Positions 35,258 through 44,573 are shown, numbered from the stretch's first letter. The stretch is DNA of 64,000 nt from Ktedonosporobacter rubrisoli (GCF_004208415.1 NZ_CP035758.1:9362001-9426000), one strand, 5' to 3'. The notes: a model not told the origin generated them from the letters alone. Program-made: numbers and translations.

Positions 35258-36715
35258 ATGGATGACATACAAGATAGAAACACAAATGATGGCAAGAATG
35301 CTGTGCCTATTCCCTTTATACGCCGTGAGGAGCTTGCTCGTCCTAAAGACGAGCAAGCATGGACCGATAGGGGGAATGCCGCGGCTCAGGCCGGGAACTA
35401 TGAGGAGGCAGAAGAAGCTTTTGAGCAAGCTGTTGCGCTAAGCCCTGCTGACGGGCGGGCGCGCTATAATCTGGCTCTGGCTCAGCAGTGTCTCCAGGAT
35501 TATGGCGCGGCTGTCGCTGGCTATCGTCGGGCTATCGATCTTGATCCTCAGCTAATCGATGCCTATATTAATCTGGGTAATGTCTATAGCGAGTTGGGTC
35601 TGCATAGGGAGGCGCTAGAGACATTCCAATTAGCTATGGAGTTAGCTCCCGATAATGACGAGATCTGTCTGAGTGTTGGTGAGGCCTATCGCATTCAGAA
35701 TCTTTTTCAGGATGCGATCCAGGCTTATCGCCAGGCGCTTATTCTTAATCCTGAGAATATTGCGGCTGCCGATAGCCTGCGAGATACTCGTGAGCGTGTC
35801 AATGATCAATTACGTCGCCTCATGGAGCAGGAGCGACGTATAGATGCTGATCCTGCTGATCCGTCGCGTTATGCGGAGCTTGCCAGCCTCTACCTTGACA
35901 TGCGTCGTTATGATGAGGCCCTATCTACAGCGAATCAGATGCTCTCACTTGATCCTGATGGACGAGCTGGTTATGACATGCTAGCTGCGGTCTATGAGCA
36001 GATGGATGATCGCGATCAGGCTGCCGAGACGTATGCGCGCATTGTGGCTATGGACCCTGATGACGCCGAGGCCTGGGAGCATCTGGGCACCTGGCGCTCA
36101 CTACAGGGCAATCTTGAAGAGTCTGTCAACGCGTATGCTCGCTCAGTTGATCTGGAGCCGCAGCGCATTACTGCCCGCTTTAGTCTGGCCGAGGCTTATT
36201 ACGATGCTGAGCGCTACGATGAGGCCCTGGCGGTCTTCCAGGGTCTGATAGAGAGCGGCCAGAGTGATCTTCTGCAAGGTGAGGATGTGGCTGCGGCTTA
36301 TGCAGGACTTGCCGATACCTATAATGCTTTGGGACGCTATGATGATGCCATTAAGACTGCCCAGGAGTTGTTGGAGCGCTCCGAGGATGATCCCGATGGC
36401 TACTATCAGCTAGCTACGGCCTATGATGGGCTTGGGCGCCTTGATGAGGCTGTTGAGAACTATCATAGCGCCATCGTTAGCGATCCGCTCAATGCCGATT
36501 ACTATAACGACCTTGCCGATACTCTACGGAAGGCGAAGCGCTATGAAGAGGCTATAGAAGTTGGCCAGCAGGCTATTGCTATGGACCCTTCTATGTTGAT
36601 TGCCTACGAGACCCTGGCACAGATCTATACGGAGATGAATCGCCCTGAGGATGCTGCTGCGGTGATGAGGCAGGTCGAGGCGTTGCGCTCCATGGATGAG
36701 GGCGGCGAGGATTAA
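35258..36715 (+). CDS. TPR-repeat protein
   Basis: A 485-residue cytoplasmic protein made mostly of tetratricopeptide repeats, about eleven by eye. Typical units are AWTDRGNAAAQAGNYEEAEE, YNLALAQQCLQDYGAAVAGY, YINLGNVYSELGLHREALET and VAAAYAGLADTYNALGRYDD. TPR superhelices bind peptides or assemble complexes. ATG 35258 has AGGAGA 13 bases upstream; a TTG at 35231 would add nine residues. No signal or membrane segment. Partner unknown. Confidence 0.88.
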   Translation: MDDIQDRNTNDGKNAVPIPFIRREELARPKDEQAWTDRGNAAAQAGNYEEAEEAFEQAVALSPADGRARYNLALAQQCLQDYGAAVAGYRRAIDLDPQLIDAYINLGNVYSELGLHREALETFQLAMELAPDNDEICLSVGEAYRIQNLFQDAIQAYRQALILNPENIAAADSLRDTRERVNDQLRRLMEQERRIDADPADPSRYAELASLYLDMRRYDEALSTANQMLSLDPDGRAGYDMLAAVYEQMDDRDQAAETYARIVAMDPDDAEAWEHLGTWRSLQGNLEESVNAYARSVDLEPQRITARFSLAEAYYDAERYDEALAVFQGLIESGQSDLLQGEDVAAAYAGLADTYNALGRYDDAIKTAQELLERSEDDPDGYYQLATAYDGLGRLDEAVENYHSAIVSDPLNADYYNDLADTLRKAKRYEEAIEVGQQAIAMDPSMLIAYETLAQIYTEMNRPEDAAAVMRQVEALRSMDEGGED

Positions 36716-36891
36716 GTCTCGCTGCTATGAAACATTCCGAATTGTGTTGGCAGGGGCAAGCCTTTCCCCTGCGAGATGACGGTATGTCCTGGACCGTATA
36801 TCGCAGGGGTAAATTTCTGGATTGCTCAAACTCTGGCAGGTTTCTGTTATGCTCACCTGTCTGAGGAAGCCATGATTCCCGTTTGTCCTTA

Positions 36892-36914
36892 GCGGGTAAT
36901 CCTCCCTTACCCGC
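36892..36914. terminator. Hairpin between convergent genes
   Basis: GCGGGTAA (36892-36899) pairs with TTACCCGC (36907-36914) around 7 bases, in the gap after the TPR gene and before the convergent nucleotidyltransferase gene. A second inverted pair, CCCCTGCG with CGCAGGGG, lies at about 36767-36808. Confidence 0.45.
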
Positions 36915-37009
36915 ACTGGGCTCCGGGACTGCTTATCTCCCATCAGTTTAAGCCGGCGAGTCGGTTGGCTGGAAAGTTCGGCATGACTCTTTCTGCCGGG
37001 CTGTCACGT

Positions 37010-37852
37010 TTACTGTCTTTGCTGCCTTTTCTCGATGCAATCACTGAACTCTTCCAGGTCCTGCAGGCGCTGTTGGATATGCTCATAGAGCATGTCGTGA
37101 TCGAGCGAGCTGGGATCATGGACAAGTGCGTCGCGTAGATTCGTCAGCAATTCCAGCCGATAGGCGAGCGAGCGTGGGATAAGTTGCTGGCTTGCGACGA
37201 TGCTCAATAAGTCATGATACTCCTCCGGGCGCTTGAGACCAAATGAGGCGACCAGCGTTCCACAGATTAATAAACATGCTTCTATGGCTAACTGCAAGTA
37301 ACGTTCGCCCAGGCCATAGATGCGGTAATTGCTACAGAACTCTTCGCGCTTGACGTTGCCCAGGTCGCGAAGAATATGTATGGCTTCACGCAATTGCTTG
37401 AGATGATGTTCTACCAGATCTTTATCGATGGGCAGCAATTGTCCATGCAGGCGGCGGCTCAGGGCCTGGTTCTGGATATCGTCAAATTTTTTGAAGTCAA
37501 GGTAATCCATGACCGCTTTCGTCTCGAAGGACACGCGCTGTTTTTCATCACGACTATAGAGGATCTGACCGAATTTGATGACTTGCAATTTTAGCAAGAG
37601 TGAGGCCTGATTCAGGATCATCACGTCGATCGAGTCAGATTCCAGGCGCTTTGCTAATTCACTGAAGAAGTAAAGCTGATAATCGAGAAATTGATCTGAT
37701 TTGATCTGGTCCATCAACAGAATTGCGATATCAACGTCAGTAAGATAACCAAATGAGGTTCGGGTGGACAATGAACCGGCGAGGTATGCAGCATTAACTG
37801 GACTTTGTGCGAAGAGTTGGCTCAGCCGCGTCTGCTGTTCGAATAAGTTCAT
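37010..37852 (-). CDS. Single-chain MntA/HepT-like protein (nucleotidyltransferase fused to HEPN)
   Basis: A 280-residue protein. The ATG at 37852 has GGAGG six bases upstream; the longest frame starts 65 codons earlier without support. Residues about 1-135 are a minimal nucleotidyltransferase: GS-x11-DVD in GSLSTRTSFGYLTDVDIAIL, like MntA antitoxins (usually GS-x10-DxD). Residues about 150-280 are all-helical with NLRDALVHD, the R-x4-H core of HEPN/HepT ribonucleases. In the known system MntA AMPylates HepT to silence it, and the two are normally separate genes. Here toxin and antitoxin would be one chain, perhaps self-modifying, or repurposed. The usual Tyr after the HEPN His is not present, so RNase activity is uncertain. 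Confidence 0.7.
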   Translation of the reverse strand: MNLFEQQTRLSQLFAQSPVNAAYLAGSLSTRTSFGYLTDVDIAILLMDQIKSDQFLDYQLYFFSELAKRLESDSIDVMILNQASLLLKLQVIKFGQILYSRDEKQRVSFETKAVMDYLDFKKFDDIQNQALSRRLHGQLLPIDKDLVEHHLKQLREAIHILRDLGNVKREEFCSNYRIYGLGERYLQLAIEACLLICGTLVASFGLKRPEEYHDLLSIVASQQLIPRSLAYRLELLTNLRDALVHDPSSLDHDMLYEHIQQRLQDLEEFSDCIEKRQQRQ

Positions 37853-38060
37853 CAACGACCTCCGAGAAAGAACCCTGGACCTTAATCCCAGGCCGTTGTA
37901 TGCATAAAGGTGCATAGCTGTAGAACTATGCTGACATTCAATTACAACTATACCATAAAAATGTTGGCTGGCGTAACCCGTATCGCCAGGGAAGCGGCGA
38001 GAAGGGCAAAACTCTAGGATCGAGGCTTGCTTTCCCAGGCGCTTCACTTCTTGATGAAGG

Positions 38061-38474
38061 TTAGCCCTCTACCCATTCTTCTCCGCTGGTTGCCACTTCC
38101 TTTTTCCAGATTGGTACAGTTGTCTTGAGTGTGTCGATAATATAGCGACAGGCTTCGAAGGCTTCTGCACGGTGAGCGCTGCCTACTGCGATGATGACGC
38201 TGGCCTCACCTATTTCCAGGCGCCCAAAGCGATGGGCGACGGCGATATGCTCGATGCTCCAGCGGCGTTGAGCTTCGGCAATGATTGTGTGTATCTGCTC
38301 TTCGGCCATCTCTTTATAGACATCATATTCGAGGTAGCTGATTTGTTTTCCCCGGGCATGGTTGCGGACGACGCCCTCAAAAACCACAATACCACCTACT
38401 GCAGGATCGCTGACAGCGGCGACGAGCGCGTCGCGGTCGAGGGGCTCATTGCTGAGCTGAACTATTGGTTGCAT
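38061..38474 (-). CDS. moaE: Molybdopterin synthase large subunit
   Basis: A 137-residue MoaE that transfers sulfur from MoaD to cyclic pyranopterin monophosphate, making molybdopterin. Family features: GGIVVFEGVVRNHARGK, YLEYDVYKEMAEEQ, IAVAHRFGRLEIGEASVIIAV, and catalytic Lys residues in DTLKTTVPIWKKE. Its start overlaps the end of moaD by 13 bases, so they are coupled. Other molybdenum cofactor genes are not in the window. Confidence 0.93.
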   Translation of the reverse strand: MQPIVQLSNEPLDRDALVAAVSDPAVGGIVVFEGVVRNHARGKQISYLEYDVYKEMAEEQIHTIIAEAQRRWSIEHIAVAHRFGRLEIGEASVIIAVGSAHRAEAFEACRYIIDTLKTTVPIWKKEVATSGEEWVEG

Positions 38475-38740
38475 GCTGCTGCTTCCTCCATTGGCCTGCC
38501 TCCTCCCATTGGCGGAATGAATACCAGCTCATCGTTTTCGTGGAGCTCTGTCTCGGCGGGCACATAACTGCGATTGACCGCGTAGGTAGAGCGCTGCATG
38601 ATGGGCTGTAAGCCTTGATGATTTTTGAGTACAAGCTCACGCACCTCGGCCACGCGGATGCCTGCTGGTACTGTGAGCGTCTCCTCTGCTTGCCCCACTG
38701 CCTCACGAAATGAGGCAAAATAGCGTATACGAATTTTCAT
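38462..38740 (-). CDS. moaD: MoaD-like sulfur carrier with C-terminal extension
   Basis: A 92-residue ubiquitin-like protein, the small subunit of molybdopterin synthase. It has MKIRIRYFASFREAVG, the AVNRSYV turn and DELVFIPPMGGG. In normal MoaD the chain ends at Gly-Gly, which becomes a thiocarboxylate. Here Gly79-Gly81 is followed by 11 more residues (RPMEEAAACNQ), read in frame into the moaE start. Without proteolysis or another start/stop the carrier would be inactive. Overlaps moaE. Confidence 0.85.
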   Translation of the reverse strand: MKIRIRYFASFREAVGQAEETLTVPAGIRVAEVRELVLKNHQGLQPIMQRSTYAVNRSYVPAETELHENDELVFIPPMGGGRPMEEAAACNQ

Positions 38741-38824
38741 GTATACAAGTATAGCATAAAGGGGTTCTGGCGTAGCGGACTGATAATTTTAGCCTGAAAA
38801 ATTGGCAAGCGCGGATGCCTGAGT

Positions 38825-39020
38825 GGCAGGGCTATTTAGTTTTTAGAGAAGCAGGAGATACCTCTCCAGTGGAGAGGGCACCCTCTCTGGGAGAGAGGTA
38901 TCTCTGTCCGGGGGACAAGTATCAGAGGACAGCCTGTCCTCTGCCGGGGCATGGGGCGTGCCCCATTTTCCCTTCTTCTCGGGTGGGTGGGGCAAAACAG
39001 GAAAATTAAATAGCCCTGCC
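38825..39020. mobile_element. 196-bp MITE-like element with target duplication
   Basis: Terminal inverted repeats GGCAGGGCTATTTA (38825-38838) and TAAATAGCCCTGCC (39007-39020) are perfect for 14 bp and continue with one mismatch. TGAGT occurs directly outside both ends (38820-38824 and 39021-39025), a 5-bp target duplication. The interior contains palindromes: GAGATACCTCTC with GAGAGGTATCTC, and AGAGGACAG with its complement. No transposase is encoded, so it would move only with an enzyme supplied elsewhere. Confidence 0.82.
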
Positions 39021-39040
39021 TGAGTGGCAAGCGCGTTAAA

Positions 39041-39071
39041 TTGAAAAAGAGGGGCTTTAAATTGGTATACT
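39041..39071 (+). promoter_or_regulatory. Possible promoter just right of the MITE
   Basis: TTGAAA (39041-39046) and TATACT (39066-39071) are 19 bases apart, slightly long, and read toward the oxidoreductase gene. The -35 element lies 20 bases from the MITE end, so insertion may have changed regulation. Confidence 0.35.
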
Positions 39072-39185
39072 AGTCTCTTGTACTGGCTTATTGCTGATAG
39101 AGCACTCTGCGGCGAATTACAAGGCGTTAGAAAGCCTTTGCTAAGACATTGTTATGCTAGATGCTGGCAAGGAAACGAAATAGCT

Positions 39186-40640
39186 ATGCCAAAACGCGAT
39201 TCTTATGATACGGTTATCGTTGGTGCGGGCCCTAATGGGCTGGCTGCCGCGATTGCGCTGGCCCAGGAGGGACGAGGTGTCCTACTTGTGGAGGCAAACG
39301 CGACGATTGGTGGTGGCGCTCGTTCAAAGGAACTTACGTTGCCGGGTTTTGTCCATGACGTTTGCTCTGCTATCCATCCGCTGGGGCTGGGCTCGCCATT
39401 TTTTCAGACTTTGCCTCTAGAGCAGTACGGGCTGCGCTGGCTGCATGCACCGATCCCGCTTGCGCATCCGCTTGGCGATGGCTCCGTTGCTTTGCTCGAT
39501 CGCTCTCTAGAGGCGACGGCGGCCACCCTTGGCCAGGATGCCCAGGCTTATATGCGCTTGATAGCGCCTCTTGTGGACTCGTGGGATAAGATTGTTCAAG
39601 CCTTTCTGGGTCCGCTGCGCCTGCAACCACTCCTGAGCCATCCCCTGGCGCTGACGCGCTTTGCGCTGTCGGCCTTGCGCTCGCCTCATGGCCTGGTTGA
39701 TAGCCATTTTAAGGGAGAGCAGGCGCGAGCACTTATGGCGGGTTTATGCGCCCATTCTATGCTCCCTCTCGATCAGGTGCCAGGGGCTGCTATCGGTTTG
39801 ATGCTGGCTCTGGCCGGCCATACTCTCGGCTGGCCCATGCCTGAAGGTGGCTCGCAGAAAATTGTTGATGCCCTGGCTGCTTATCTGCGCGCTCTGGGTG
39901 GCGAGATTGTGACTGGCGTGGAGGTGAAATCGCTCTGGGATCTGCCCCGGGCACGGGCCATCATCTTTGATCTCACGCCTCGCCAATTGGTGCGGATAGT
40001 GGGGACGCGCTTGCCGACGTTCTATCGCGAAAGCTTGCAGCGCTATCGGTATGGGCCGGGAGCTTTCAAAGTTGATTATGCCCTGGATGGGCCGGTTCCC
40101 TGGAAGGACGATGTGTGTCTACGCGCGGGTACTGTTCATCTTGGTGGGAGCTTTGCCGAAATTGCGGCCGCGGAAAAACAGGTAGCGTTGGGCGTGCCTC
40201 CCGAGAGGCCTTATGTGCTTCTGGCCCAGCAGAGTCTTTTCGATCCGACGCGGGCGCCAGCTGGCAAGCAAACGCTCTGGGCGTATTGCCATGTTCCGAA
40301 TGGCTCTATGCTTGATATGACTGAGCGCATAGAGGCGCAGATTGAGCGCTTTGCCCCGGGCTTTAGGGAGCGCGTTCTGGCTAGACATGTGATGAGCCCG
40401 CTTGATTTTGCGCAATATAACGCGAACTATGTCGGCGGGGATATCAACGGAGGTATTCAGGATCTCTGGCAGCTCTTCACGCGACCGGCCCTGCGCCTGG
40501 TTCCGTATACAACACCGCTTAAGAATATCTACATTTGTTCGTCATCGACGCCGCCAGGCGGAGGTGTGCATGGCATGTGCGGCTATTTTGCCGCTCAAGC
40601 GCTGCTGCGGGCCGATGCCCGGCATTCGGCTAAAGGATAG
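39186..40640 (+). CDS. Phytoene-desaturase-like FAD oxidoreductase
   Basis: A 484-residue flavoprotein. ATG 39186 is preferred because it begins the conserved core, with AAGGAA upstream; the longer frame starts at 39078. The Rossmann motif GAGPNGLAAAIALAQEGRGV is followed by LLVEAN and GGGARSKELTLPGFVHDVCSA, typical of CrtI/Pyr_redox-type oxidoreductases. The C-terminal SSTPPGGGVHGMCGYFAAQA is the second FAD-contact motif. Related proteins desaturate or isomerise carotenoids or other lipids; no carotenoid genes neighbour it, so the substrate is open. Confidence 0.87.
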   Translation: MPKRDSYDTVIVGAGPNGLAAAIALAQEGRGVLLVEANATIGGGARSKELTLPGFVHDVCSAIHPLGLGSPFFQTLPLEQYGLRWLHAPIPLAHPLGDGSVALLDRSLEATAATLGQDAQAYMRLIAPLVDSWDKIVQAFLGPLRLQPLLSHPLALTRFALSALRSPHGLVDSHFKGEQARALMAGLCAHSMLPLDQVPGAAIGLMLALAGHTLGWPMPEGGSQKIVDALAAYLRALGGEIVTGVEVKSLWDLPRARAIIFDLTPRQLVRIVGTRLPTFYRESLQRYRYGPGAFKVDYALDGPVPWKDDVCLRAGTVHLGGSFAEIAAAEKQVALGVPPERPYVLLAQQSLFDPTRAPAGKQTLWAYCHVPNGSMLDMTERIEAQIERFAPGFRERVLARHVMSPLDFAQYNANYVGGDINGGIQDLWQLFTRPALRLVPYTTPLKNIYICSSSTPPGGGVHGMCGYFAAQALLRADARHSAKG

Positions 40641-40652
40641 CTTTAGGGGCCT

Positions 40653-40704
40653 CCCGAAGCTTTAGGTGAGCAGCTTTACTGCCGCTCCGGGTAAAGCATT
40701 CGGG
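40653..40704. terminator. Hairpin between convergent genes
   Basis: CCCGAAGCTTTA (40653-40664) pairs with TAAAGCATTCGGG (40692-40704) with one bulge. It can end both the oxidoreductase and the convergent protease transcripts. U-run poor. Confidence 0.5.
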
Positions 40705-40725
40705 ATGGCTGAGACTCAAAGCAGA

Positions 40726-42648
40726 TTAGTTTGGAGACTGAATAGCTTTGATGAGTTCAAATGCATCGGGCGAGCCAAGGCCTGTCGCCATATCGTAATT
40801 AGGCCCGGCTGGATAGTAGCCGTTATTAAGCCCTGTAATGTCATGGAATTGGTGCGAGAAGCCTGCTGCATTATCGAAGTGATAGATGATGTAATTAAAC
40901 AGGCCCGGCCGCTGATCATAGTAAGTTCTTGCCAGTGCGGCTATGCCAGCCCAGATAGGCGCGGCGCAGGAAGTTCCTCCAATGCGTACCCAGCCCGGCT
41001 GTGAGGTGAATTCGCCGGTTGAGCAACTGCTATCGCCGGGATCTGTGCAATAGATGGAAAAGCCTGTGCCGGGATCGGCGTCAATGGCTACATCAGGATT
41101 CTGGCGGCATAAAACTCCTGCTTCCTGGTGACAATAAGCGCCATATTGGCTGTAATCGGCATCGTATCCCTTCGCGCGGGTCTCGATCACGCCGGGTAGG
41201 GGGTGATTGTGGCTATCAAAGACATAATCACCGCTGCCCCAAACTCTGCTCACGCCGCCGCCGCTGCCTCCTCCAGCACAGGTAGTGGCGTTACAGGGAT
41301 GACTGATCCAGGCCAGTTCCTTACTTGCCCCAGGATATTGAGGATGGGGATCGTTGTGTGGATCAAACAAGATGTTGCCATCGAGCTGCCGGAAAGAAGT
41401 TCCGCCGACGCTCGTCACATAAGGCTGATTGTTGGGATCTCCTATTTGCAGGCTTTGGGATGCGGGTGGCTTGGAATCGCTTCCAGCACAGCCGTAAGCG
41501 CCGGAATCGCCAGATGCGCTAAAAAGGCTTTGTCCTTGCAGTGCCATTTGGAGAAAGATTTGATATTCAGCCAGAGCCAGTTGTGAGGTGACACTGTACT
41601 CGCATGAAGAGCCCCAACTAATGCTAAGTGCATCTGCCTGGTTATCGTCTGCCATGCGCTGAAACTGGGCCAAGCTGCCTAGCTCAGTGTTGGGCGATTG
41701 ATACACGATGAGCTGCTTGATCCCCGGCGCGGTGGCCAGCTGCAGTTCGATATCAAGCTCTACTTCTCCGGCGTTCTTGTGGTCAGTGGCACCGCCCATA
41801 ACGAGCCTATCAACAAGGGGAGCGGCTGGCAGCTTATACTGTTTCTCATATTGGCTGATGTCATTGGCCTTATAGCCAGAAAGCTCAAAGAGTCCCAGGG
41901 TGGTTCCTTGCCCCCTGGCTTTGAGGCTTTGGTATACCGGATCGATATGATATATGCTGGTAAACTGGGACGGTGTGAGCCCACTTCCCAGCGGACCCCC
42001 TCCGTAGGGCTGTGGCTTTTTCTTGCTAGCCTCATTATCGCGTATATCATAGGCTTTAAAAGCCGCAAAGCCGTTGAGGCCAAAGACGCCAAGTACATTG
42101 CCTGCTATCAGCTTTGGCAACTTTAAGTCGGCATTGTTCCCGTAGTAGCTCTGTGCTGCGCCAAAGCTGTAATCGTTGATGGTGGTATGAAATATACCCT
42201 CAATCTGCTGAACTGTGCCTCGTGCTAGAATGAGGGCTGGATTGGATGAAGGGATGAGCTTTAAGCCTTCCTGGGTCAAAAAGTGGATGGTTGCTGATCT
42301 TTGGGCGCTTGCCGGCCCAAAACGAGCGGCAAAATCAGCGGGAGTAATCCACTTGTGATAGTGATTGCTATGGGGATTATAGAGATCATGCAAGAGCCTT
42401 TGTTGGGCACCTGGATCTTGCGCTTTAAGAAGCAAGCCAATGGTCAATTTATCGTAAGGGCTATGGACGCGAATAAAGTGAGCAGCCTTTGTCCACTGCG
42501 CAGTACTACCATTTAGGGTAACAAATGGTGAGGGAGATGCCTCTGTACTCCTTACATGGAAATAAAGGGTGGATAGTATCATTCCCAGCGCTATGATAAG
42601 CCCCACGCCGGGCAGGATGGGGAGTGCTGCTACTCTTAGATTCCTCAC
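40726..42648 (-). CDS. S53 (sedolisin/kumamolisin-like) serine protease precursor
   Basis: A 640-residue secreted acid protease. GTG 42648 is chosen because AGGAGG lies eight bases before it; the longest frame starts 55 codons earlier. After a membrane signal (about 6-28) comes a pro-kumamolisin-like prodomain (VTLNGSTAQWTKA, DLYNPHSNHYHKWITPADFA) and the catalytic domain with Glu/Asp in AGEVELDIEL, the oxyanion Asp in SASGDSGAYGC, and the Ser in GTSCAAPIWAGI. DPGTG and DMATGLGSPD near the end fit the calcium-binding region. The propeptide should be removed at low pH. Confidence 0.93.
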   Translation of the reverse strand: MRNLRVAALPILPGVGLIIALGMILSTLYFHVRSTEASPSPFVTLNGSTAQWTKAAHFIRVHSPYDKLTIGLLLKAQDPGAQQRLLHDLYNPHSNHYHKWITPADFAARFGPASAQRSATIHFLTQEGLKLIPSSNPALILARGTVQQIEGIFHTTINDYSFGAAQSYYGNNADLKLPKLIAGNVLGVFGLNGFAAFKAYDIRDNEASKKKPQPYGGGPLGSGLTPSQFTSIYHIDPVYQSLKARGQGTTLGLFELSGYKANDISQYEKQYKLPAAPLVDRLVMGGATDHKNAGEVELDIELQLATAPGIKQLIVYQSPNTELGSLAQFQRMADDNQADALSISWGSSCEYSVTSQLALAEYQIFLQMALQGQSLFSASGDSGAYGCAGSDSKPPASQSLQIGDPNNQPYVTSVGGTSFRQLDGNILFDPHNDPHPQYPGASKELAWISHPCNATTCAGGGSGGGVSRVWGSGDYVFDSHNHPLPGVIETRAKGYDADYSQYGAYCHQEAGVLCRQNPDVAIDADPGTGFSIYCTDPGDSSCSTGEFTSQPGWVRIGGTSCAAPIWAGIAALARTYYDQRPGLFNYIIYHFDNAAGFSHQFHDITGLNNGYYPAGPNYDMATGLGSPDAFELIKAIQSPN

Positions 42649-43043
42649 AACCTGATCCTCCTCACATCGTTTTTCTATCAAATCCGGCAGATGCATAAAA
42701 GAAGTGGCAGGTCCAGGCACGCCACAAGCGCGCCGATGATTTCCATTTTTCCCTATCCACATCCTCAACGGACCTGATAGCAGATCCTCTCTTAATTGCT
42801 TCCTGGTACACAAGAAGCCAAAAGGATAATATAAGCAATTACATCATATGGTGAAGAAGATTATCATTGAGATCGGGTTAAATTCTGGTTGCTAACGGGT
42901 TGTGGTCGAGGAAACATGGCCCTGGAAAGCCCTGGGGGAGAAAAGAGCATATACGCCTGAAAGGAAGAAGCAAGTGGGAGAAGAAGCCATCCGAAGGATT
43001 GATAGTTGAGAGGCAGCCCTTCGAATGGCCGGGATGAACATAT
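42649..43043 (-). other. Protease upstream region with shared hairpin
   Basis: About 395 bases between the protease start and the pepA stop. On the minus strand it contains GCTTC...GAAGC around ACCAGGAAGCAATT (plus 42794-42815), an element repeated upstream of pepA at 44574-44605. No gene is convincing. Confidence 0.4.
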
Positions 43044-44549
43044 TTAGGCCAGGCGCAGAGCCAGCTCAGCGAGCATACGCACGCCTACACCTGTTGCCCC
43101 TTTTTCCTGGTAGGGCTTTTTCGTCTCGACAAAAGCCGTGCCGGCTATGTCAAGATGGGCCCATTTAGCATCGCCCACAAAGTTTTGCAGGATCTTCGCA
43201 GCTGTCACCGAAGAAGCCTCGCGGCCACCTGTCTGCTTGATATCGGCTATATCGCTCTTAATTTGTTCGTTATAGTCGTCATCCAGTGGCATCGGCCAGT
43301 ACTTCTCACCTGCGCTCTGACCAGCACTGATGATCTCTTGCGACAGTTGTTCATCGTTGCAGAACAGGCCGGTCATAAAACTGCCAAGCGCAACTACAAC
43401 GCCGCCGGTCAGAGTGGCCAGATCGATAATTGGCGATAGGCCCTCCTTGGCAGCATAAGAAAGCGCATCGGATAGAATGAGTCGTCCTTCTGCATCGGTA
43501 TTGACGATTTCTATCGTCTTACCATTAGAGATGCGCAGAATATCGCCGGGGCGATAAGAGGTGCCGCTGGGCATATTCTCGCAGGTAGGAACCAGGGCCG
43601 TCACGTTGATAGGTGGCTTGAGCTGAGCAATTGCCTGCATCGCCCCGAGCACAGCTGCAGCGCCGCCCATATCGCTCTTCATATCTTCCATGCCCGCTGC
43701 AGTCTTGAGCGAAAGTCCGCCACTATCAAAGGTGATGCCCTTACCTACCAAGGCCAGACCTTTATTTGTGCTATCGGGCGCGCCGCGGTAGCGTAAGATA
43801 ACGAAGCGGGGCGGTTCTGCGCTCCCTTGCGTCACACCGAGCAAGCCACCCATTTTTAATTCTGTAATTTTGTCCTTATCGAAAATCTCGCAATCAAGGC
43901 CAACGCGGCGGGCCATTGCCGCGGCGCGATTTGCTAATTCCGTGGGCGTCAACACGATTGGTGGCTCATTGACAAGATCACGCGCGAAGTTTGTTGCTTC
44001 GGCCAGGATGCGCCCTTTTTGTAAGGCTTGCTGTAAGTCCTCAGCGCTGCTGTTTTCCACAAGAACAGCGATGCGCGAGACAGTTTTATTCTCCTCGCGC
44101 GTAGAGAAATAGTGGTCGAACTTGTATAGGCCAAGCAGAGCACCTTCTACCTGAGCCTGCGTATAGTGTGGTGTGGCAGGATTTCCCTGTGCGGCCAGGA
44201 CAATATGCTGAGCGCCAGTGTTTTGCGCATGGCGAGCCGCGATAGCTGTGGCGCGGCGCAGCGATTGCGCAGTGAGCTGGGCTTGAGGGCCTAGACCGAC
44301 AACGATAACGCGCCTGCTTGCCAGGCGTCCACGCGGATGGAGGGTAAGCATTTCTCCCAGCTTGCCTTGAAACTCGCCGTCTGCGCTGCGCTCGCTGATC
44401 AGACCATCCAGCAGCTTATCGACAGCCTCAGCGGTAGCAGAGAGAACAATGCCCCCTTCGTTTTGTTTTGGAGCCTTAATGGCAGCTCCTACAAGCAATG
44501 CATCACACTGTATATCCTGCACTGCCTGTGTAATCAGTTGGATATGCAT
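43044..44549 (-). CDS. pepA: Leucyl aminopeptidase (M17)
   Basis: A 501-residue cytosolic exopeptidase with a two-metal site. The N-terminal macro-like domain is followed by the catalytic domain: VGKGITFDSGGLSLKTAAG, MKSDMGGAAAVLGAM and the family signature NTDAEGRLILSDAL. GTSYRPGDILRISNGKTIEI is conserved. Length is normal. AAGG about eight bases upstream supports the ATG at 44549. It removes N-terminal residues from peptides; the same family in some bacteria also binds DNA, which cannot be judged here. Confidence 0.95.
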   Translation of the reverse strand: MHIQLITQAVQDIQCDALLVGAAIKAPKQNEGGIVLSATAEAVDKLLDGLISERSADGEFQGKLGEMLTLHPRGRLASRRVIVVGLGPQAQLTAQSLRRATAIAARHAQNTGAQHIVLAAQGNPATPHYTQAQVEGALLGLYKFDHYFSTREENKTVSRIAVLVENSSAEDLQQALQKGRILAEATNFARDLVNEPPIVLTPTELANRAAAMARRVGLDCEIFDKDKITELKMGGLLGVTQGSAEPPRFVILRYRGAPDSTNKGLALVGKGITFDSGGLSLKTAAGMEDMKSDMGGAAAVLGAMQAIAQLKPPINVTALVPTCENMPSGTSYRPGDILRISNGKTIEIVNTDAEGRLILSDALSYAAKEGLSPIIDLATLTGGVVVALGSFMTGLFCNDEQLSQEIISAGQSAGEKYWPMPLDDDYNEQIKSDIADIKQTGGREASSVTAAKILQNFVGDAKWAHLDIAGTAFVETKKPYQEKGATGVGVRMLAELALRLA

Positions 44550-44573
44550 GTCTAGAACCTTCTAACCTTGTTA

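Noticed and set aside
38812..38830. GATGCCTGAGTGGCA resembling the 5' part of tRNA-Ser
   Set aside because: No anticodon arm, T-arm or acceptor partner follows, even when the MITE and one target copy are removed.
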